Under the pieces are notes generated by a model. The model was given only the letters and a program-made list of their open reading frames with translations. It ran no database searches and had not been told where the DNA came from. The position numbers and the translations under genes were made by a program. From an uncultured Rhodospirillaceae bacterium (GTDB lineage: Bacteria > Pseudomonadota > Alphaproteobacteria > UBA8366 > GCA-2717185): a stretch of DNA of 41,251 nt. The DNA lies in the NCBI GenBank assembly GCA_913044215.1, contig CAJWOT010000008.1:1-41251 (forward strand), given 5' to 3'. This document shows, in pieces, positions 7,789 to 16,306 of this stretch; within the stretch, counting starts at the first letter, position 1; each line of letters starts with the position of its first letter.

Positions 7789-8793
7789 GTGATCGTCGAC
7801 GTCCATGCGCATTTCGTTCCCCAGAAGATGCTTGACGCCCTGGCGAGTGGCCGGGCGTCATTCCCGAATGTCGAACTGCTGCATGAGGGCGATACGTTCA
7901 AGCTGGGTTTTGCCGGCGGCCCGCTGACCCGGCCGGTCAATCCGAAACTGCGCGAAACCGAGGGGCGCCACGCCTGGATGACGGAAGTGGGTATCGACTG
8001 CCAGGTGACGGGTGGCTGGCTGGATGCGTTCGGCTATGAACTGCCGCCGGATGAAGGGGCGGCCTGGAGCCGGTTCCTGAACGAACATCTGAAAGAGGCG
8101 ACCGACGACAATAGGTTCCTTGCGCCGCTCGGCAGCGTGCCGCTGCAGGACGGCGCGCTGGCCGCAGAAGTGCTGCGTGAGCTGATCGCGGATGGCCACA
8201 AGGGCGCGATGATCGGGACGCAGCCCTACGGCAGCTCGGGAAATCTCGACGACCTGATGCTGGATCCTTTCTGGGAAGCGGCGTCCGAACTGGAAGCCGT
8301 CCTCTATATCCATCCGATGTTCGGCTGCGGTGATCCGCGGCTGGCGGATTTCGCCATGATCAATGCGGTCGGGCGCGGCCTCGACACGACCACGGCGGTG
8401 GCACGCCTGCTCTTCTCGGGCCACTTCCTGAAATATCCCGGCATGAAGGTGGTGTTGTCCCATGGCGGCGGCGCACTGCCCTTCATGTTGGGACGCCTGA
8501 AGCACAACGCCACCATCCATCCCGGCCAGTTCGCGGATCCCGCGGAAGGGTTCGCGCGGCTGTATCACGATACGGTGTTGCTCGATCCGGATGCGTTGCA
8601 GTTCGTCTGCGGCAAGACGGGCCCGGGACAGCTCATGATGGGGTCCGACTACCCGTTCCCGATCGGCGACATGAAGCCCTGCGACATCGTGCATCAGGCC
8701 GGTTTCAGCGAGATCGACACCAGTGCTATCCTGGGTGAGACGGCGGCGAAGCTGTTTCAACTCGACGGTGGATGCGATGGCGCTCACGGATGA
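7789..8793 (+). CDS. Amidohydrolase-family protein (ACMSD-like decarboxylase/hydrolase)
   Basis: A 334-residue metal-dependent TIM-barrel enzyme of the amidohydrolase-2 / aminocarboxymuconate-semialdehyde decarboxylase group, which cleaves or decarboxylates ring-fission products. The metal ligands appear in order: H6 and H8 (DVHAHF), H175 (YIHPMFG), H225 (LSHGGG) and D287 (GSDYPFP). Translation starts at GTG 7789, preceded at optimal spacing by GAAGGAGA. It heads a plus-strand operon and overlaps the next gene by 17 nt. The relatives with this N-terminal HxH and the C-terminal SDYPFP usually decarboxylate or hydrolyse aromatic-pathway intermediates; which substrate applies is unknown. Confidence 0.9.
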   Translation: MIVDVHAHFVPQKMLDALASGRASFPNVELLHEGDTFKLGFAGGPLTRPVNPKLRETEGRHAWMTEVGIDCQVTGGWLDAFGYELPPDEGAAWSRFLNEHLKEATDDNRFLAPLGSVPLQDGALAAEVLRELIADGHKGAMIGTQPYGSSGNLDDLMLDPFWEAASELEAVLYIHPMFGCGDPRLADFAMINAVGRGLDTTTAVARLLFSGHFLKYPGMKVVLSHGGGALPFMLGRLKHNATIHPGQFADPAEGFARLYHDTVLLDPDALQFVCGKTGPGQLMMGSDYPFPIGDMKPCDIVHQAGFSEIDTSAILGETAAKLFQLDGGCDGAHG

Positions 8794-9877
8794 GCAGGTA
8801 ACGGACCCGTTTGGCAACCGCCGGCAGCCGGCGGTCCCTTTCGAACCGGTCGTCGATCCTGCGGGATGGACGGCGGCGGAGATGGCGGCCAGCGAGGAGT
8901 GGCTCTATCAATTCGGTACGGCGGAGATTGCCGAGTTGCAGGCGGCAATCGCCCCCTACGACCGCGACGATATCGATCTGATGTCCTTGGACGCGCCCGA
9001 TTTTCCGTTACCGCGTCTGGCGGCGTCCCTGCGGGATATTCGCCAGGAACTGTTGTACGGGCGGGGCTTTGTCCTGTTTCGCGGACTGCCCGTTGAGGAA
9101 ATGGGCAAGCGCGCCACGGCGGTCGCCTTCTGGGCGGTCAGCCGGCATCTCAGTGACGGCGTTTTTTCGCAGAACAAACGCGGTCACGTGCTGGGTCATG
9201 TGACCGATCTGGGTGAGAGCCGCTCCAATCCCAGCCAACGGGGACCCTATTCGCGGGAGGAAATCCCCTTCCATGTCGACTGTTGCGATATCGTCGGATT
9301 GCTCTGTCTGGAGACCCCGGTTTCCGGCGGTGAAAGTAGCATCGTGAGTTCTGTAACGCTGCATAACGAGATGCTGAAGCGGCGGCCTGATCTGGTGCGT
9401 GTGGCGGCGGCGCCGTACTACCGCGACCGCCGCGACGAGGTCCCGCCGGGGATGGCGCCCTACTACAAGGTTCCGATTTTCAATTATCACCAAGGCTATT
9501 TCAGCGCGAATGTGGAACCGACCTATATCGGTTCGGCGCATCGATTCGAAGCCTGCGGCGAGATGACATCGGAACAAAAGGAAGCCCTGGCGCTGTCACA
9601 AGAGCTGGCGCGGGAGATGCGCTTTGATCAGGGTTTCAGCCGAGGCGATATGCAGTTCGTCAACAACCACGTTATCTTCCACTCGCGGCGCGGCTATGTC
9701 GATCGGCCTGACCCGGACCGTAAGCGGCATCTGCTGCGGATCTGGCTGAAGGTGATGGATGGACGGCCGCTGCCGGACGCCTTTTACGAACGGCACGGCA
9801 CGCGGCACACGGTTGACCGCCCCGGTGGCATCGTCGGGCCGGACACGGTCCTCAACGCACCAATCTACCGCGAGTAG
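8777..9877 (+). CDS. TauD/TfdA-family Fe(II)/2-oxoglutarate dioxygenase
   Basis: A 366-residue non-heme iron oxygenase. The facial triad is visible: H166 and D168 in FHVDCC, and H302 in NNHVIFHSRRG, followed by RKRHLLRIWLKV carrying the 2-oxoglutarate-binding arginine. The RGFVLFRGLP strand typical of TauD-like enzymes is at 95-105. ATG 8777 has a GGTGGA ribosome binding site and lies inside the end of the amidohydrolase gene, so the pair is likely co-translated; the frame extends upstream but only into the previous gene. TauD/TfdA enzymes hydroxylate sulfonates, aryloxyacids, carnitine-like or other acids. The downstream enolase-family gene is 12 nt away, so the three enzymes probably act in one pathway. 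Confidence 0.9.
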   Translation: MALTDEQVTDPFGNRRQPAVPFEPVVDPAGWTAAEMAASEEWLYQFGTAEIAELQAAIAPYDRDDIDLMSLDAPDFPLPRLAASLRDIRQELLYGRGFVLFRGLPVEEMGKRATAVAFWAVSRHLSDGVFSQNKRGHVLGHVTDLGESRSNPSQRGPYSREEIPFHVDCCDIVGLLCLETPVSGGESSIVSSVTLHNEMLKRRPDLVRVAAAPYYRDRRDEVPPGMAPYYKVPIFNYHQGYFSANVEPTYIGSAHRFEACGEMTSEQKEALALSQELAREMRFDQGFSRGDMQFVNNHVIFHSRRGYVDRPDPDRKRHLLRIWLKVMDGRPLPDAFYERHGTRHTVDRPGGIVGPDTVLNAPIYRE

Positions 9878-9889
9878 ACGGAGACACTC

Positions 9890-11095
9890 ATGAAAATCAC
9901 GGGCTGCGAGACGCTGCATTGCGGTGCGGGCTGGCGCAATTTTTCCTTCCTCAAACTGCAGACCGACGAAGGTCTGACCGGCATCGCGGAGTACAATGAA
10001 AGCTATGGCAGCAAGGGGCTGACCGGCGTTATCGAAGCCTTGGTGTCGTCGATCATCGGGCTCGATCCGCGCGCGCATGAGCAGATCAGCCAACAGCTCT
10101 ACCAAATGACCCGGCAGGCGCCGGGCGGCATCAACCAGCAGGCCATCGCAGCCATCGAGAACGCGATGATGGATATCGCCGGCAAGGCGCTGGATGTGCC
10201 CGTCCATCAGCTATTGGGCGGCGCCGTGCGCGACAAGATGAAGCTCTATTGGTCGCATTGCGGCACCTATCTGATGAACGACAGCGCGTCGGAGGCGATG
10301 GGCCTGGAGCGCATGCGCTCGCTCGACGATGTCGTGGCGTTGGGCCGCCGGGTGCAGGAAAGCGGGTACAAGGCGCTGAAGACCAACATTTTTCTGTGGG
10401 ACCGCAATCCCGGTCTCTACATGCCGGGCTTTGCGCGCGGCGGGGGCGGACCGGAACTTAATGTCGAGAAGAACATCATCGACGGGCTGCGCGAACAGCT
10501 CGAGGCCTTTCGCGAGGGTGCGGGGCCGGATATGGGGATCCATCTCGACCTGAACTTCAACTGCAAGACCGAAGGATACCTTCAGATCACGCGGGCGCTC
10601 GATGATCTGGGCCTGACTTGGTTTGAGATCGACATGTACGACCCCGCGGGTCTGCGGCACATCCGGAACTCGATCCGCACGCCTGTCGCCTCTTGCGAGT
10701 CGCTCTACGGTCTACGCGAGTTCCGGCCCTTCTTCGAGCACCATTCTATGGATGTCGCGATCATCGATCTGCCCTGGAACGGCGCGTGGCAAAGCCTGAA
10801 GATCGCCGCCATGGCGGAGGCGTACGAGATCAACTGTGCGCCCCATAACTTCTATGGGCATCTGTCGACGATCATGAGCGCGCATCTCTGCGCCGCGCTG
10901 CCGAATTTCCGGATCATGGAAATCGATGTGGACGACGTCCCCTGGAAGGACGACATCGTGACCTATGTTCCGGAGATTGAGGATGGATACCTTAAGCTGC
11001 CGCAGGGACCCGGTTGGGGCGTTGAGTTGAACGAAGACGCGATCGCCGAGCATCCACCGATCGGTATTCAGAATTCAGCGGCGGGAAACCGCTAA
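9890..11095 (+). CDS. Mandelate racemase/muconate lactonizing enzyme-family protein (enolase superfamily)
   Basis: A 401-residue enolase-superfamily enzyme that abstracts the proton alpha to a carboxylate, doing racemisation, cycloisomerisation or acid-sugar dehydration. The N-terminal capping domain is residues 1-115 and the barrel follows. Metal ligands are D220 (HLDLNFN), E246 (FEIDMYD) and E270 (SCESLYG); H319 in CAPHNFYGH is a probable acid/base. The usual KxK pair is KALKTN here, with K164 present and N166 in place of the second lysine, so single-base chemistry (dehydratase-like) is more likely than racemisation (inference). It starts 12 nt after the dioxygenase. Its 3' end is overlapped by the opposing MFS remnant. 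Confidence 0.9.
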   Translation: MKITGCETLHCGAGWRNFSFLKLQTDEGLTGIAEYNESYGSKGLTGVIEALVSSIIGLDPRAHEQISQQLYQMTRQAPGGINQQAIAAIENAMMDIAGKALDVPVHQLLGGAVRDKMKLYWSHCGTYLMNDSASEAMGLERMRSLDDVVALGRRVQESGYKALKTNIFLWDRNPGLYMPGFARGGGGPELNVEKNIIDGLREQLEAFREGAGPDMGIHLDLNFNCKTEGYLQITRALDDLGLTWFEIDMYDPAGLRHIRNSIRTPVASCESLYGLREFRPFFEHHSMDVAIIDLPWNGAWQSLKIAAMAEAYEINCAPHNFYGHLSTIMSAHLCAALPNFRIMEIDVDDVPWKDDIVTYVPEIEDGYLKLPQGPGWGVELNEDAIAEHPPIGIQNSAAGNR

Positions 11096-11480
11096 TTTTG
11101 GCGCCGGCCGGCGCGCACCCACCAGCATTAGAAGGATCGCAAGCGCCTGCACCGTGCCAGCCGTGGCGAAGAAGCTGACAGAGGACACCTCGATGTGCGC
11201 CGCCGACAGGGCATGCACGTATGCGAAGCAGACCGGTGCGAAGGCGCAGGCCGCCTGGGCCCCGGCGACGATCAGCGAGACCACGCGTTGCACCTCGGCT
11301 TTTGGAAATTCCTGCTGCGCGATCAAAGGCGGCATGGAAGTCGCGTTGCCGATACCGAATCCGAACAGAAATACGCCGGTGATCAGGAGTGGAGCACTTG
11401 TTCCGGCGGACAGGATGAGCAGCACGGCGCTGCATTCCTGGCTGCACGCGGGATCGATCTTGCTGGCAAACGCAAATCTT
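11075..11480 (-). pseudogene. 3' remnant of an MFS transporter
   Basis: The minus strand encodes only the C-terminal part of a major facilitator transporter. Hydrophobic segments include SAVLLILSAGTSAPLLITGV, VSLIVAGAQAACAFAPV and FFATAGTVQALAILLMLVG, with the loop PPLIAQQEFPKAEVQRVV that is typical of late MFS helices. About 130 residues survive of a normal 400. Reading upstream past about 11455-11500 the frame stops resembling a transporter, because the same DNA encodes an ArsR fragment on the other strand. There is no plausible start or promoter. It is a non-functional scar. The left limit is the stop codon; the right limit is my estimate. Confidence 0.7.
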
Positions 11481-11490
11481 CCCGGCCTGT

Positions 11491-11677
11491 CTGCCGGCCA
11501 TGCCTCGATTGGAGCGATCGCAGACACCATATCGCCGGCAAGCTGGGCGCCGCGATCTTCAGCCACTATTTCGAGAAGGGAAATGTGCGCCGCCGCAACA
11601 ACACGCGCGCGTTGGAAATTACACCGACCGGTCAGCGCGCCCTGCGCGACATGTTCGGGATCGCGGGACTAGACTAG
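11491..11677 (+). pseudogene. 3' remnant of an ArsR-family regulator
   Basis: The plus strand encodes the last 58-62 residues of an ArsR-type helix-turn-helix regulator: CLDWSDRRHHIAGKLGAA from 11501, followed by a short wing-like RRRNNTRALEITPTG and the ending LRDMFGI. In intact relatives this segment is the C-terminal quarter; the N-terminal DNA-binding domain is missing. The frame is open upstream only through sequence that is antisense to the MFS remnant, so no intact gene is possible. Its TAG overlaps the stop of the opposing agmatine deiminase (CTAG at 11674-11677). Confidence 0.65.
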
Positions 11678-12740
11678 GCGGGAACCTGCTGCGTGATGCA
11701 GTGGACGCCCCCGCCGCCGCCCGCGATGACACTACCGGTTACGCCGACCACCTGGCGGTCGGGAAATATTTCGCGCAGAATCGCCATTGGCGCGTCGTCT
11801 TGACGCGGATCATCCGCCGTCGGCACGATGACCCCGCCATTGCAGATGTACAAATTGATGTGCAGCACGTCGTCCTGCAGCGGCAGTTCGATGATTTCCA
11901 GGGACCGGCCTTTGGCATCCCTCTCGCCGCGCAATCGGCGTTTCGCATCCCGGGTGATCGCGTAATTCTCGTCGTTTCGATCTTCGGTGGTTTGTAACAG
12001 CACCGTACCCGCTGCAACGAAGACGCAGAGTCCATCGACATGACCGTTGGTAATCGGATCCGGTGAAATCCCCTTGCCAAGCCAGATAATTTTCTCGACG
12101 CCAAGCTTCCGTTTGAGCAGCGTTTCCTGCGCCGCCTTGCCGAAGCCCGGATTGCGTGTCGGATGCAGCAGACACTCTTCGGTCATCAGCAGTGTCCCTT
12201 CGCCATCGACCGAAATCGCGCCACCTTCGAGGACGAATTTATTGGATCGATCGGCCAGCCGAACCGATCGGCAAATCGCCATTTCACCTTCGCGTCGTCG
12301 TCGTACGGGGGAAACTTTTCGCCCCACCCGTTGAACGTGAAGCCGCGGATTCGCCGCTCGCCCCGCCCATCGTGCACGAAGATTGGACCGCTGTCCCGGC
12401 TCCGCCCCTCATTGAGCGGCATCTCGACGATATCGATCGCGCGGCTGAGCAAGCGTCCGGCGAGGGTGCGGTCCTGCGGACGGACGGCGATCGAGACGGG
12501 CTCAAATCCCGCAACGGCGTTGGCAACTGCCGCCCATTCCCGTGCGGCATCGGGGTAGTCGCGCGCGGGCCAGTTCTGCGGCGGGGCGAACTGCATCAAG
12601 GTCCACTCGTGCGGTTCCCACTCGGCCGGCATCCAGTGTTCGGACGGTCGTTTATCTTCGCTCATGGCCTGATCCGCGTAGAAGGCGGCACCCATCGTCG
12701 CGGTTACGCCTCTCATGAACTGGCGGCGCGACATTCGCAT
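11674..12740 (-). pseudogene. aguA: Tat-exported agmatine deiminase (peptidylarginine deiminase family), frameshifted
   Basis: Agmatine deiminase converts agmatine to N-carbamoylputrescine and ammonia. The first frame from ATG 12740 carries a twin-arginine signal (MSRRQFMRG), then WMPAEWEPHEWTLMQF, SRDSGPIFV and FNGWGEKFPPYDDD. The second frame continues with KFVLEGGAISVDGEGTLL, NGHVDG and the catalytic-cysteine motif GGVHCITQQ. The break is at 12243/12244: adding one base after the proline codon start restores the expected join (D165, Pro, then NKFVLEGG), giving about 355 residues, the normal length plus a signal. All catalytic motifs survive, so the lesion is recent or a sequencing error. 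Without repair the first frame ends at 12186 and lacks the nucleophile. Export to the periplasm is unusual for this family, although Tat-bearing members exist. Confidence 0.85.
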
Positions 12741-12822
12741 GGTTTTCAACTCTTCGCTTGCGTCAAGAAGCGGCAACACCATAGCTTGCCGCACTGGAAA
12801 AACGAGCAACAACTGTCCCACC

Positions 12823-13965
12823 ATGGCTTCCTACGACAACGCTTTCGATGCCGAAGAGATCGCCGCCGGTATCGCCGAATGGGCTTCGGTCGAGAGTCCG
12901 AGTTTCGACGCGGCCGCGGTCAACCGCATGATGGATCTGGCACAGGAAACCATGACACGTCTCGGCGCGTGGGTGGAACGCGTGCCCGGGGCGGCCGGTT
13001 ATGGCGATGCGGTGCGCGCCCGTTTCACCTGGGGAGAGGGGCCGGGAATTCTCGTCCTGGGCCATCTCGATACGGTGCATCTTGTCGGCACCTTGGTGGA
13101 AACATTGGCGGTACGCCGAGACGGCGACCGGCTTTACGGTCCCGGTGTGCTCGATATGAAAGGCGGCATGTATCTCGCCGTGCATGCCATTGAGAAAATT
13201 ATTGAAGCGCGCGCCCGTCTTTCCCTCCCGGTTACCTTCTTGTTCATCCCGGACGAGGAGATCGGCAGCCCCTCGACCCGCGCCTTGATCGAGGCGGAGG
13301 CACGTGCCCATCGCTACGTGCTGGTGCCCGAGCCGGGCAAGCCGGACAAGTTCGTCACCGGGCGGCACGCCTTCCTGCGTTACAAGCTGCATACGCATGG
13401 CAAGCCGGCGCATGCCGGAGTCGCAAAGGGTATTGGTCGCAGTGCGATCAGTGTGATGGCGCAGTTGATCGGCCAGATCGAGGGATTCAGCAACGTCGAG
13501 CGCGAGGTGACCTATCGGGTCGGCAATGTGCAGGGCGGTAATTTCGTCAATGTGATCCCGACAGAATGCGACGCCGAGGTGCTGTGCGTTGCCCCCACGC
13601 CGGAAGATTTCGAAGTGGTTCAGGCGCGTATGGCATCACTGGTCTCGCCCGATCCGGAAGTGCGGCTGGTGGTCGAGCCTGGCCCGATCCGGCCGCTCTT
13701 CACGATGTATGAGGCGACCCGCGACTTGTTCGAGGTCGCTCAGCGGGTGGCGCGCGAAGTCGGTCTCGACCTCGGCCAGGGACAGTTCGGTGGCGGCAGT
13801 GACGGTAACTTTACCGGCGCGCTCGGCATCCCGACTTTGGATGGGCTGGGCGTTTGCGGCGACGGGGTCCACACCAAGCAGGAACATCTGCTGGTGTCGT
13901 CCCTCGTACCCCGCGCACGTCTCCTCGCCGGCCTGTTTGAGGCGCTGTCGGAACGGAATCGTTAA
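12823..13965 (+). CDS. M20-family metallopeptidase (carboxypeptidase G2 / ArgE-DapE type)
   Basis: A 380-residue di-zinc amidohydrolase that removes an acyl or amino-acid group. Ligands fit the family: H81 and D83 (GHLDTVH), D111 (VLDMKGG), catalytic E145 with E146 (PDEEIGS), E170 (VPEPGK) and a C-terminal histidine in GDGVHTKQEH. The dimerisation domain starts near FVTGRHAFLRYKLHTHG. I choose ATG 12823 because conserved sequence begins there; the frame is open further upstream into the divergent promoter. No signal peptide is present, so it is cytoplasmic. It is divergent from the agmatine deiminase with an 82-nt shared promoter region, and it converges on the aminotransferase with overlapping stop codons (TTAA at 13962-13965). 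Glutamate-releasing or acyl-amino-acid substrates are typical of the carboxypeptidase G2 branch. Confidence 0.9.
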   Translation: MASYDNAFDAEEIAAGIAEWASVESPSFDAAAVNRMMDLAQETMTRLGAWVERVPGAAGYGDAVRARFTWGEGPGILVLGHLDTVHLVGTLVETLAVRRDGDRLYGPGVLDMKGGMYLAVHAIEKIIEARARLSLPVTFLFIPDEEIGSPSTRALIEAEARAHRYVLVPEPGKPDKFVTGRHAFLRYKLHTHGKPAHAGVAKGIGRSAISVMAQLIGQIEGFSNVEREVTYRVGNVQGGNFVNVIPTECDAEVLCVAPTPEDFEVVQARMASLVSPDPEVRLVVEPGPIRPLFTMYEATRDLFEVAQRVAREVGLDLGQGQFGGGSDGNFTGALGIPTLDGLGVCGDGVHTKQEHLLVSSLVPRARLLAGLFEALSERNR

Positions 13966-15323
13966 CCCAGCACAGCCTTGGTCGATTCGGCGATGGTCTC
14001 GACGATCTGGTCGATGGTCGATTCCTTGCTCACGATCGGTGGTGCCAGGCAATAGACGTCGCCCCGTACGCGGCTGAACAGGCCGCGCTGCATGCCTTCG
14101 GCGTGAATACGCGGGCCGACATTTTCCGACGCGTCGAAGACTTCCTTGGTCGAGCGGTCTTTGACGTATTCGACGCCGACCATCAAGCCGAGGCCCCGGA
14201 TATCGCCGACATTCGGATGGTCGCCCAAGACGTCCTTCAGCCCGTTCAGCAGGCGCTTGCCCTTGGCCGCCGCCATGCCCGGGAAATCTTCCTTGTTGAT
14301 GACGTCGAGCATCGCGTTGGCGATGGCACAACCGACCGGATGGGCGCTATAGGTATAGGCGTGCATGAAGGGCTTGCCGCTTTCATCCATGGTCTTGGCG
14401 ATCTCGTCGCTGACGCCGATACCGCCCAGCGGGAAATAGCCCGAGGTGATCGCCTTGGCGAACTGAATCAGGTCGGGTTTGACGCCCCAATGCTCCAGCC
14501 CGAACATCGTGCCGGTGCGGCCGAAGCCGGTGATGACTTCATCGGAGACCAGCAAGACGTCGTATTTGTCGCAAATCTCGCGGATGCGCGGGAAATAGTC
14601 ATCCTGCGGCACGATCACGCCGCCGGCGCCCTGCACCGGTTCGGCGATAAACATGGCGACTGTGTCGGGACCGGCTTCCAGGATCGCCTTTTCCAATTCG
14701 TTCGCTGCAGCAACACCCTGGCTGACGCCCTCCGGCGCTTCGTAGAAATAGGGATACGGGCCGGGAATATGGATGAAGCCCGGCACGCGTGGCTCGAACA
14801 TGGGCCAGTAGGCGTCGATTCCGGTCGCGCTCATCGCGGCCAGGGTGACGCCGTGATAACCCCAGATGCGCGAGATGACCTTTGTCTTCTCCGGTTTGCC
14901 TTTCAGTTTCCAGTAGTAACGCGCCAGCTTGATGTTGCTGTCGGTCGATTCGCCACCGCCCGAGGTGAAGTAGAAATGATTGATGTTTGAATAAGTGATG
15001 TCGGCCATGCGCTCGGCCAGTTCGATGGCGCGCGGGTTGGAACTGCCCGCATAGCCCGAGGCGTAGCCCATCTCGGCCAGCTGTTTCGCACCGGCATCGG
15101 CCAATTCCTGGCGACCGTTGCCCGCCGTGTTGTTCCATAGGCCGGCGAGACCGTCGATATAACGGTCGCCGTTGGCGTCGACCAGAAACTCGCCTTCGCC
15201 ACCGACCCAGACCTTGCCGCCGGCGTGCGCCGCCTTGTTGTGCAGCGGGTGGATCAGATGCGCCATATCCCGATCGAGCAGGGCGGCTTCGGCATTGTTC
15301 GATGCTTCGGCGGTATTCGACAT
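13962..15323 (-). CDS. Class III aminotransferase (omega-amino acid/amine:pyruvate type)
   Basis: A 453-residue PLP enzyme of fold type I that transfers an amino group from an omega-amino acid or amine to a keto acid. Features in order are GLAGLWNNTAGNGRQEL, the PLP-phosphate loop TSGGGESTDSN (120-130), GYHGVTLAAMSATG, the acceptor motif AEPVQGAGGV, DEVITGFGRTG with D261 contacting the pyridine nitrogen, and the Schiff-base lysine K290 in QFAKAITSGY. Length matches beta-alanine:pyruvate or putrescine-type transaminases. Agmatine deiminase nearby would generate a putrescine precursor, so a polyamine link is possible but only contextual. It is divergent from the carboxymuconolactone-decarboxylase-family gene across 142 nt and converges on the M20 peptidase. 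Confidence 0.93.
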   Translation of the reverse strand: MSNTAEASNNAEAALLDRDMAHLIHPLHNKAAHAGGKVWVGGEGEFLVDANGDRYIDGLAGLWNNTAGNGRQELADAGAKQLAEMGYASGYAGSSNPRAIELAERMADITYSNINHFYFTSGGGESTDSNIKLARYYWKLKGKPEKTKVISRIWGYHGVTLAAMSATGIDAYWPMFEPRVPGFIHIPGPYPYFYEAPEGVSQGVAAANELEKAILEAGPDTVAMFIAEPVQGAGGVIVPQDDYFPRIREICDKYDVLLVSDEVITGFGRTGTMFGLEHWGVKPDLIQFAKAITSGYFPLGGIGVSDEIAKTMDESGKPFMHAYTYSAHPVGCAIANAMLDVINKEDFPGMAAAKGKRLLNGLKDVLGDHPNVGDIRGLGLMVGVEYVKDRSTKEVFDASENVGPRIHAEGMQRGLFSRVRGDVYCLAPPIVSKESTIDQIVETIAESTKAVLG

Positions 15324-15465
15324 GTCAGGTTCCTCATCTAGGCGGACAGCAAAAGCGGAGTGTGCGTGTGCGCGGACGGTTGGATCAAGCGGAATCTGAG
15401 TCCGTTTGGATCGCGTGCGATCGAGGTCTAGGGTGAGTCACTGAACAAACCGAGGAGCAGTGAAG

Positions 15466-15867
15466 ATGTCGAGAAGCGAAGCCTACGAAAAAGGCATGGA
15501 AATCCGTCAACAGCTGATGGGCGATGCCATGGCCAACCAGATGGCGAAGACGGTCTATGACGACCCGATCATGGAGAAGTTCGGCGAATATACCCGCGAG
15601 GCGGTATTCGGTCTGCTGTGGTCGCGCCCGGGCCTCGACATGAAGACGCGAGCACTGATCTGCTGCATCACCGATACGGCGACCGGTCGCTGGCCCGAGC
15701 TGGAAATCCATCTCCAAATGGCGCGTCGCCAGGGCTGGACCGAGGACGAGCTGGCTGAGGCGCTGCTGCACACCGGCGGCTATATCGGTGTCCCGGCCGT
15801 GCGCGAGGCGATGCTGATCGCGAAGGAAGTGTTCGCCAAGATGCGAGACGAGGGCGGGGACGATTAG
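15466..15867 (+). CDS. Carboxymuconolactone decarboxylase-family protein
   Basis: A 133-residue all-helical protein of the CMD/AhpD family. RPGLDMKTRALICCITDTAT, WPELEIHLQMARRQGWTEDE and LLHTGGYIGVPAVREAM match the 4-carboxymuconolactone decarboxylase branch, where the second and third segments line the active site. ATG 15466 is eight bases from GAGGAG; a GTG at 15460 is in frame but too close to that site. The CxxC pair of AhpD peroxidases is absent (the CC dipeptide lies elsewhere), which argues for a decarboxylase or lactonase-type role. It is monocistronic, with a palindromic repeat directly downstream. Confidence 0.88.
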   Translation: MSRSEAYEKGMEIRQQLMGDAMANQMAKTVYDDPIMEKFGEYTREAVFGLLWSRPGLDMKTRALICCITDTATGRWPELEIHLQMARRQGWTEDELAEALLHTGGYIGVPAVREAMLIAKEVFAKMRDEGGDD

Positions 15868-15883
15868 AGGCGAGAGCGGTCAT

Positions 15884-15945
15884 CCCTCACCCTCCCGCTA
15901 CGCGGGTCCCTCTCTCTCCCCGGGGGAGAGGGCTGGGGTGAGGGG
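15884..15945. repeat. REP-like palindromic element
   Basis: CCCTCAC at 15884-15890 is complemented by GTGAGGG ending at 15945, with inner arms CTCTCTCCCC and GGGGGAGAG and a small internal hairpin (CCCGCTACGCGGG). The whole unit is 62 nt, lies between two genes, and matches the style of interspersed palindromes common in Alphaproteobacteria. It may also act as a transcription terminator for the upstream gene. Confidence 0.75.
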
Positions 15946-15970
15946 ATAAACGGGCGTATCATTTGTCATC

Positions 15971-16306
15971 ATGATCTACAAAATCTGCACCGAAAGCGAA
16001 TGGGCGGGCGCGGAGACGCAGGGCGCGTTCACCGGCAGTCCGGTCGATCTCGCCGACGGTTTCATCCATTTCTCCACCGCCGAACAGGTCGAGGAGACGG
16101 CGCGGCGCCACTTTGCCGGCCAGACCGATCTGGTGCTGGTCACCGTCGACTCGGATAAGCTCGGAGATGCGCTGAAATGGGAGCCGTCCCGCGGCGGCGC
16201 CCTGTTTCCGCATCTCTACGGCGCGTTACCGACCGACGCAGTGGTTTCGGTGTCACCCTTGCCCTTAGACGAGGGGGGCGGGCACCGGTTTCCAGAAACG
16301 CTCTAA
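15971..16306 (+). CDS. DUF952-family protein
   Basis: A 111-residue protein of the DUF952 family, function unknown. Family hallmarks are the N-terminal MIYKICTESEW, GFIHFSTAEQVEETA with the conserved HxS, and WEPSRGGALFPHLYG near the C-terminus. Relatives are small single-domain cytoplasmic proteins, some found fused to phosphatases or other enzymes. No strong ribosome binding site precedes ATG 15971, which follows the palindromic element by 25 nt. Its TAA overlaps the stop of the convergent cupin gene (CTAA at 16303-16306). It gives no clue about the neighbouring pathways and is probably housekeeping. Confidence 0.85.
   Translation: MIYKICTESEWAGAETQGAFTGSPVDLADGFIHFSTAEQVEETARRHFAGQTDLVLVTVDSDKLGDALKWEPSRGGALFPHLYGALPTDAVVSVSPLPLDEGGGHRFPETL

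Noticed and set aside
6573-7940. A 455-codon open frame on the minus strand
   Set aside because: Overlaps the isomerase and LLM genes in another frame and has no recognisable domain.
12186-12260. Programmed ribosomal frameshifting in the deiminase
   Set aside because: No slippery heptamer or downstream structure is apparent, and the family is not known to use frameshifting.
11674-12824. Two separate small deiminase genes
   Set aside because: The two frames are consecutive parts of one family profile, joined by a one-base shift; neither has the complete active site.
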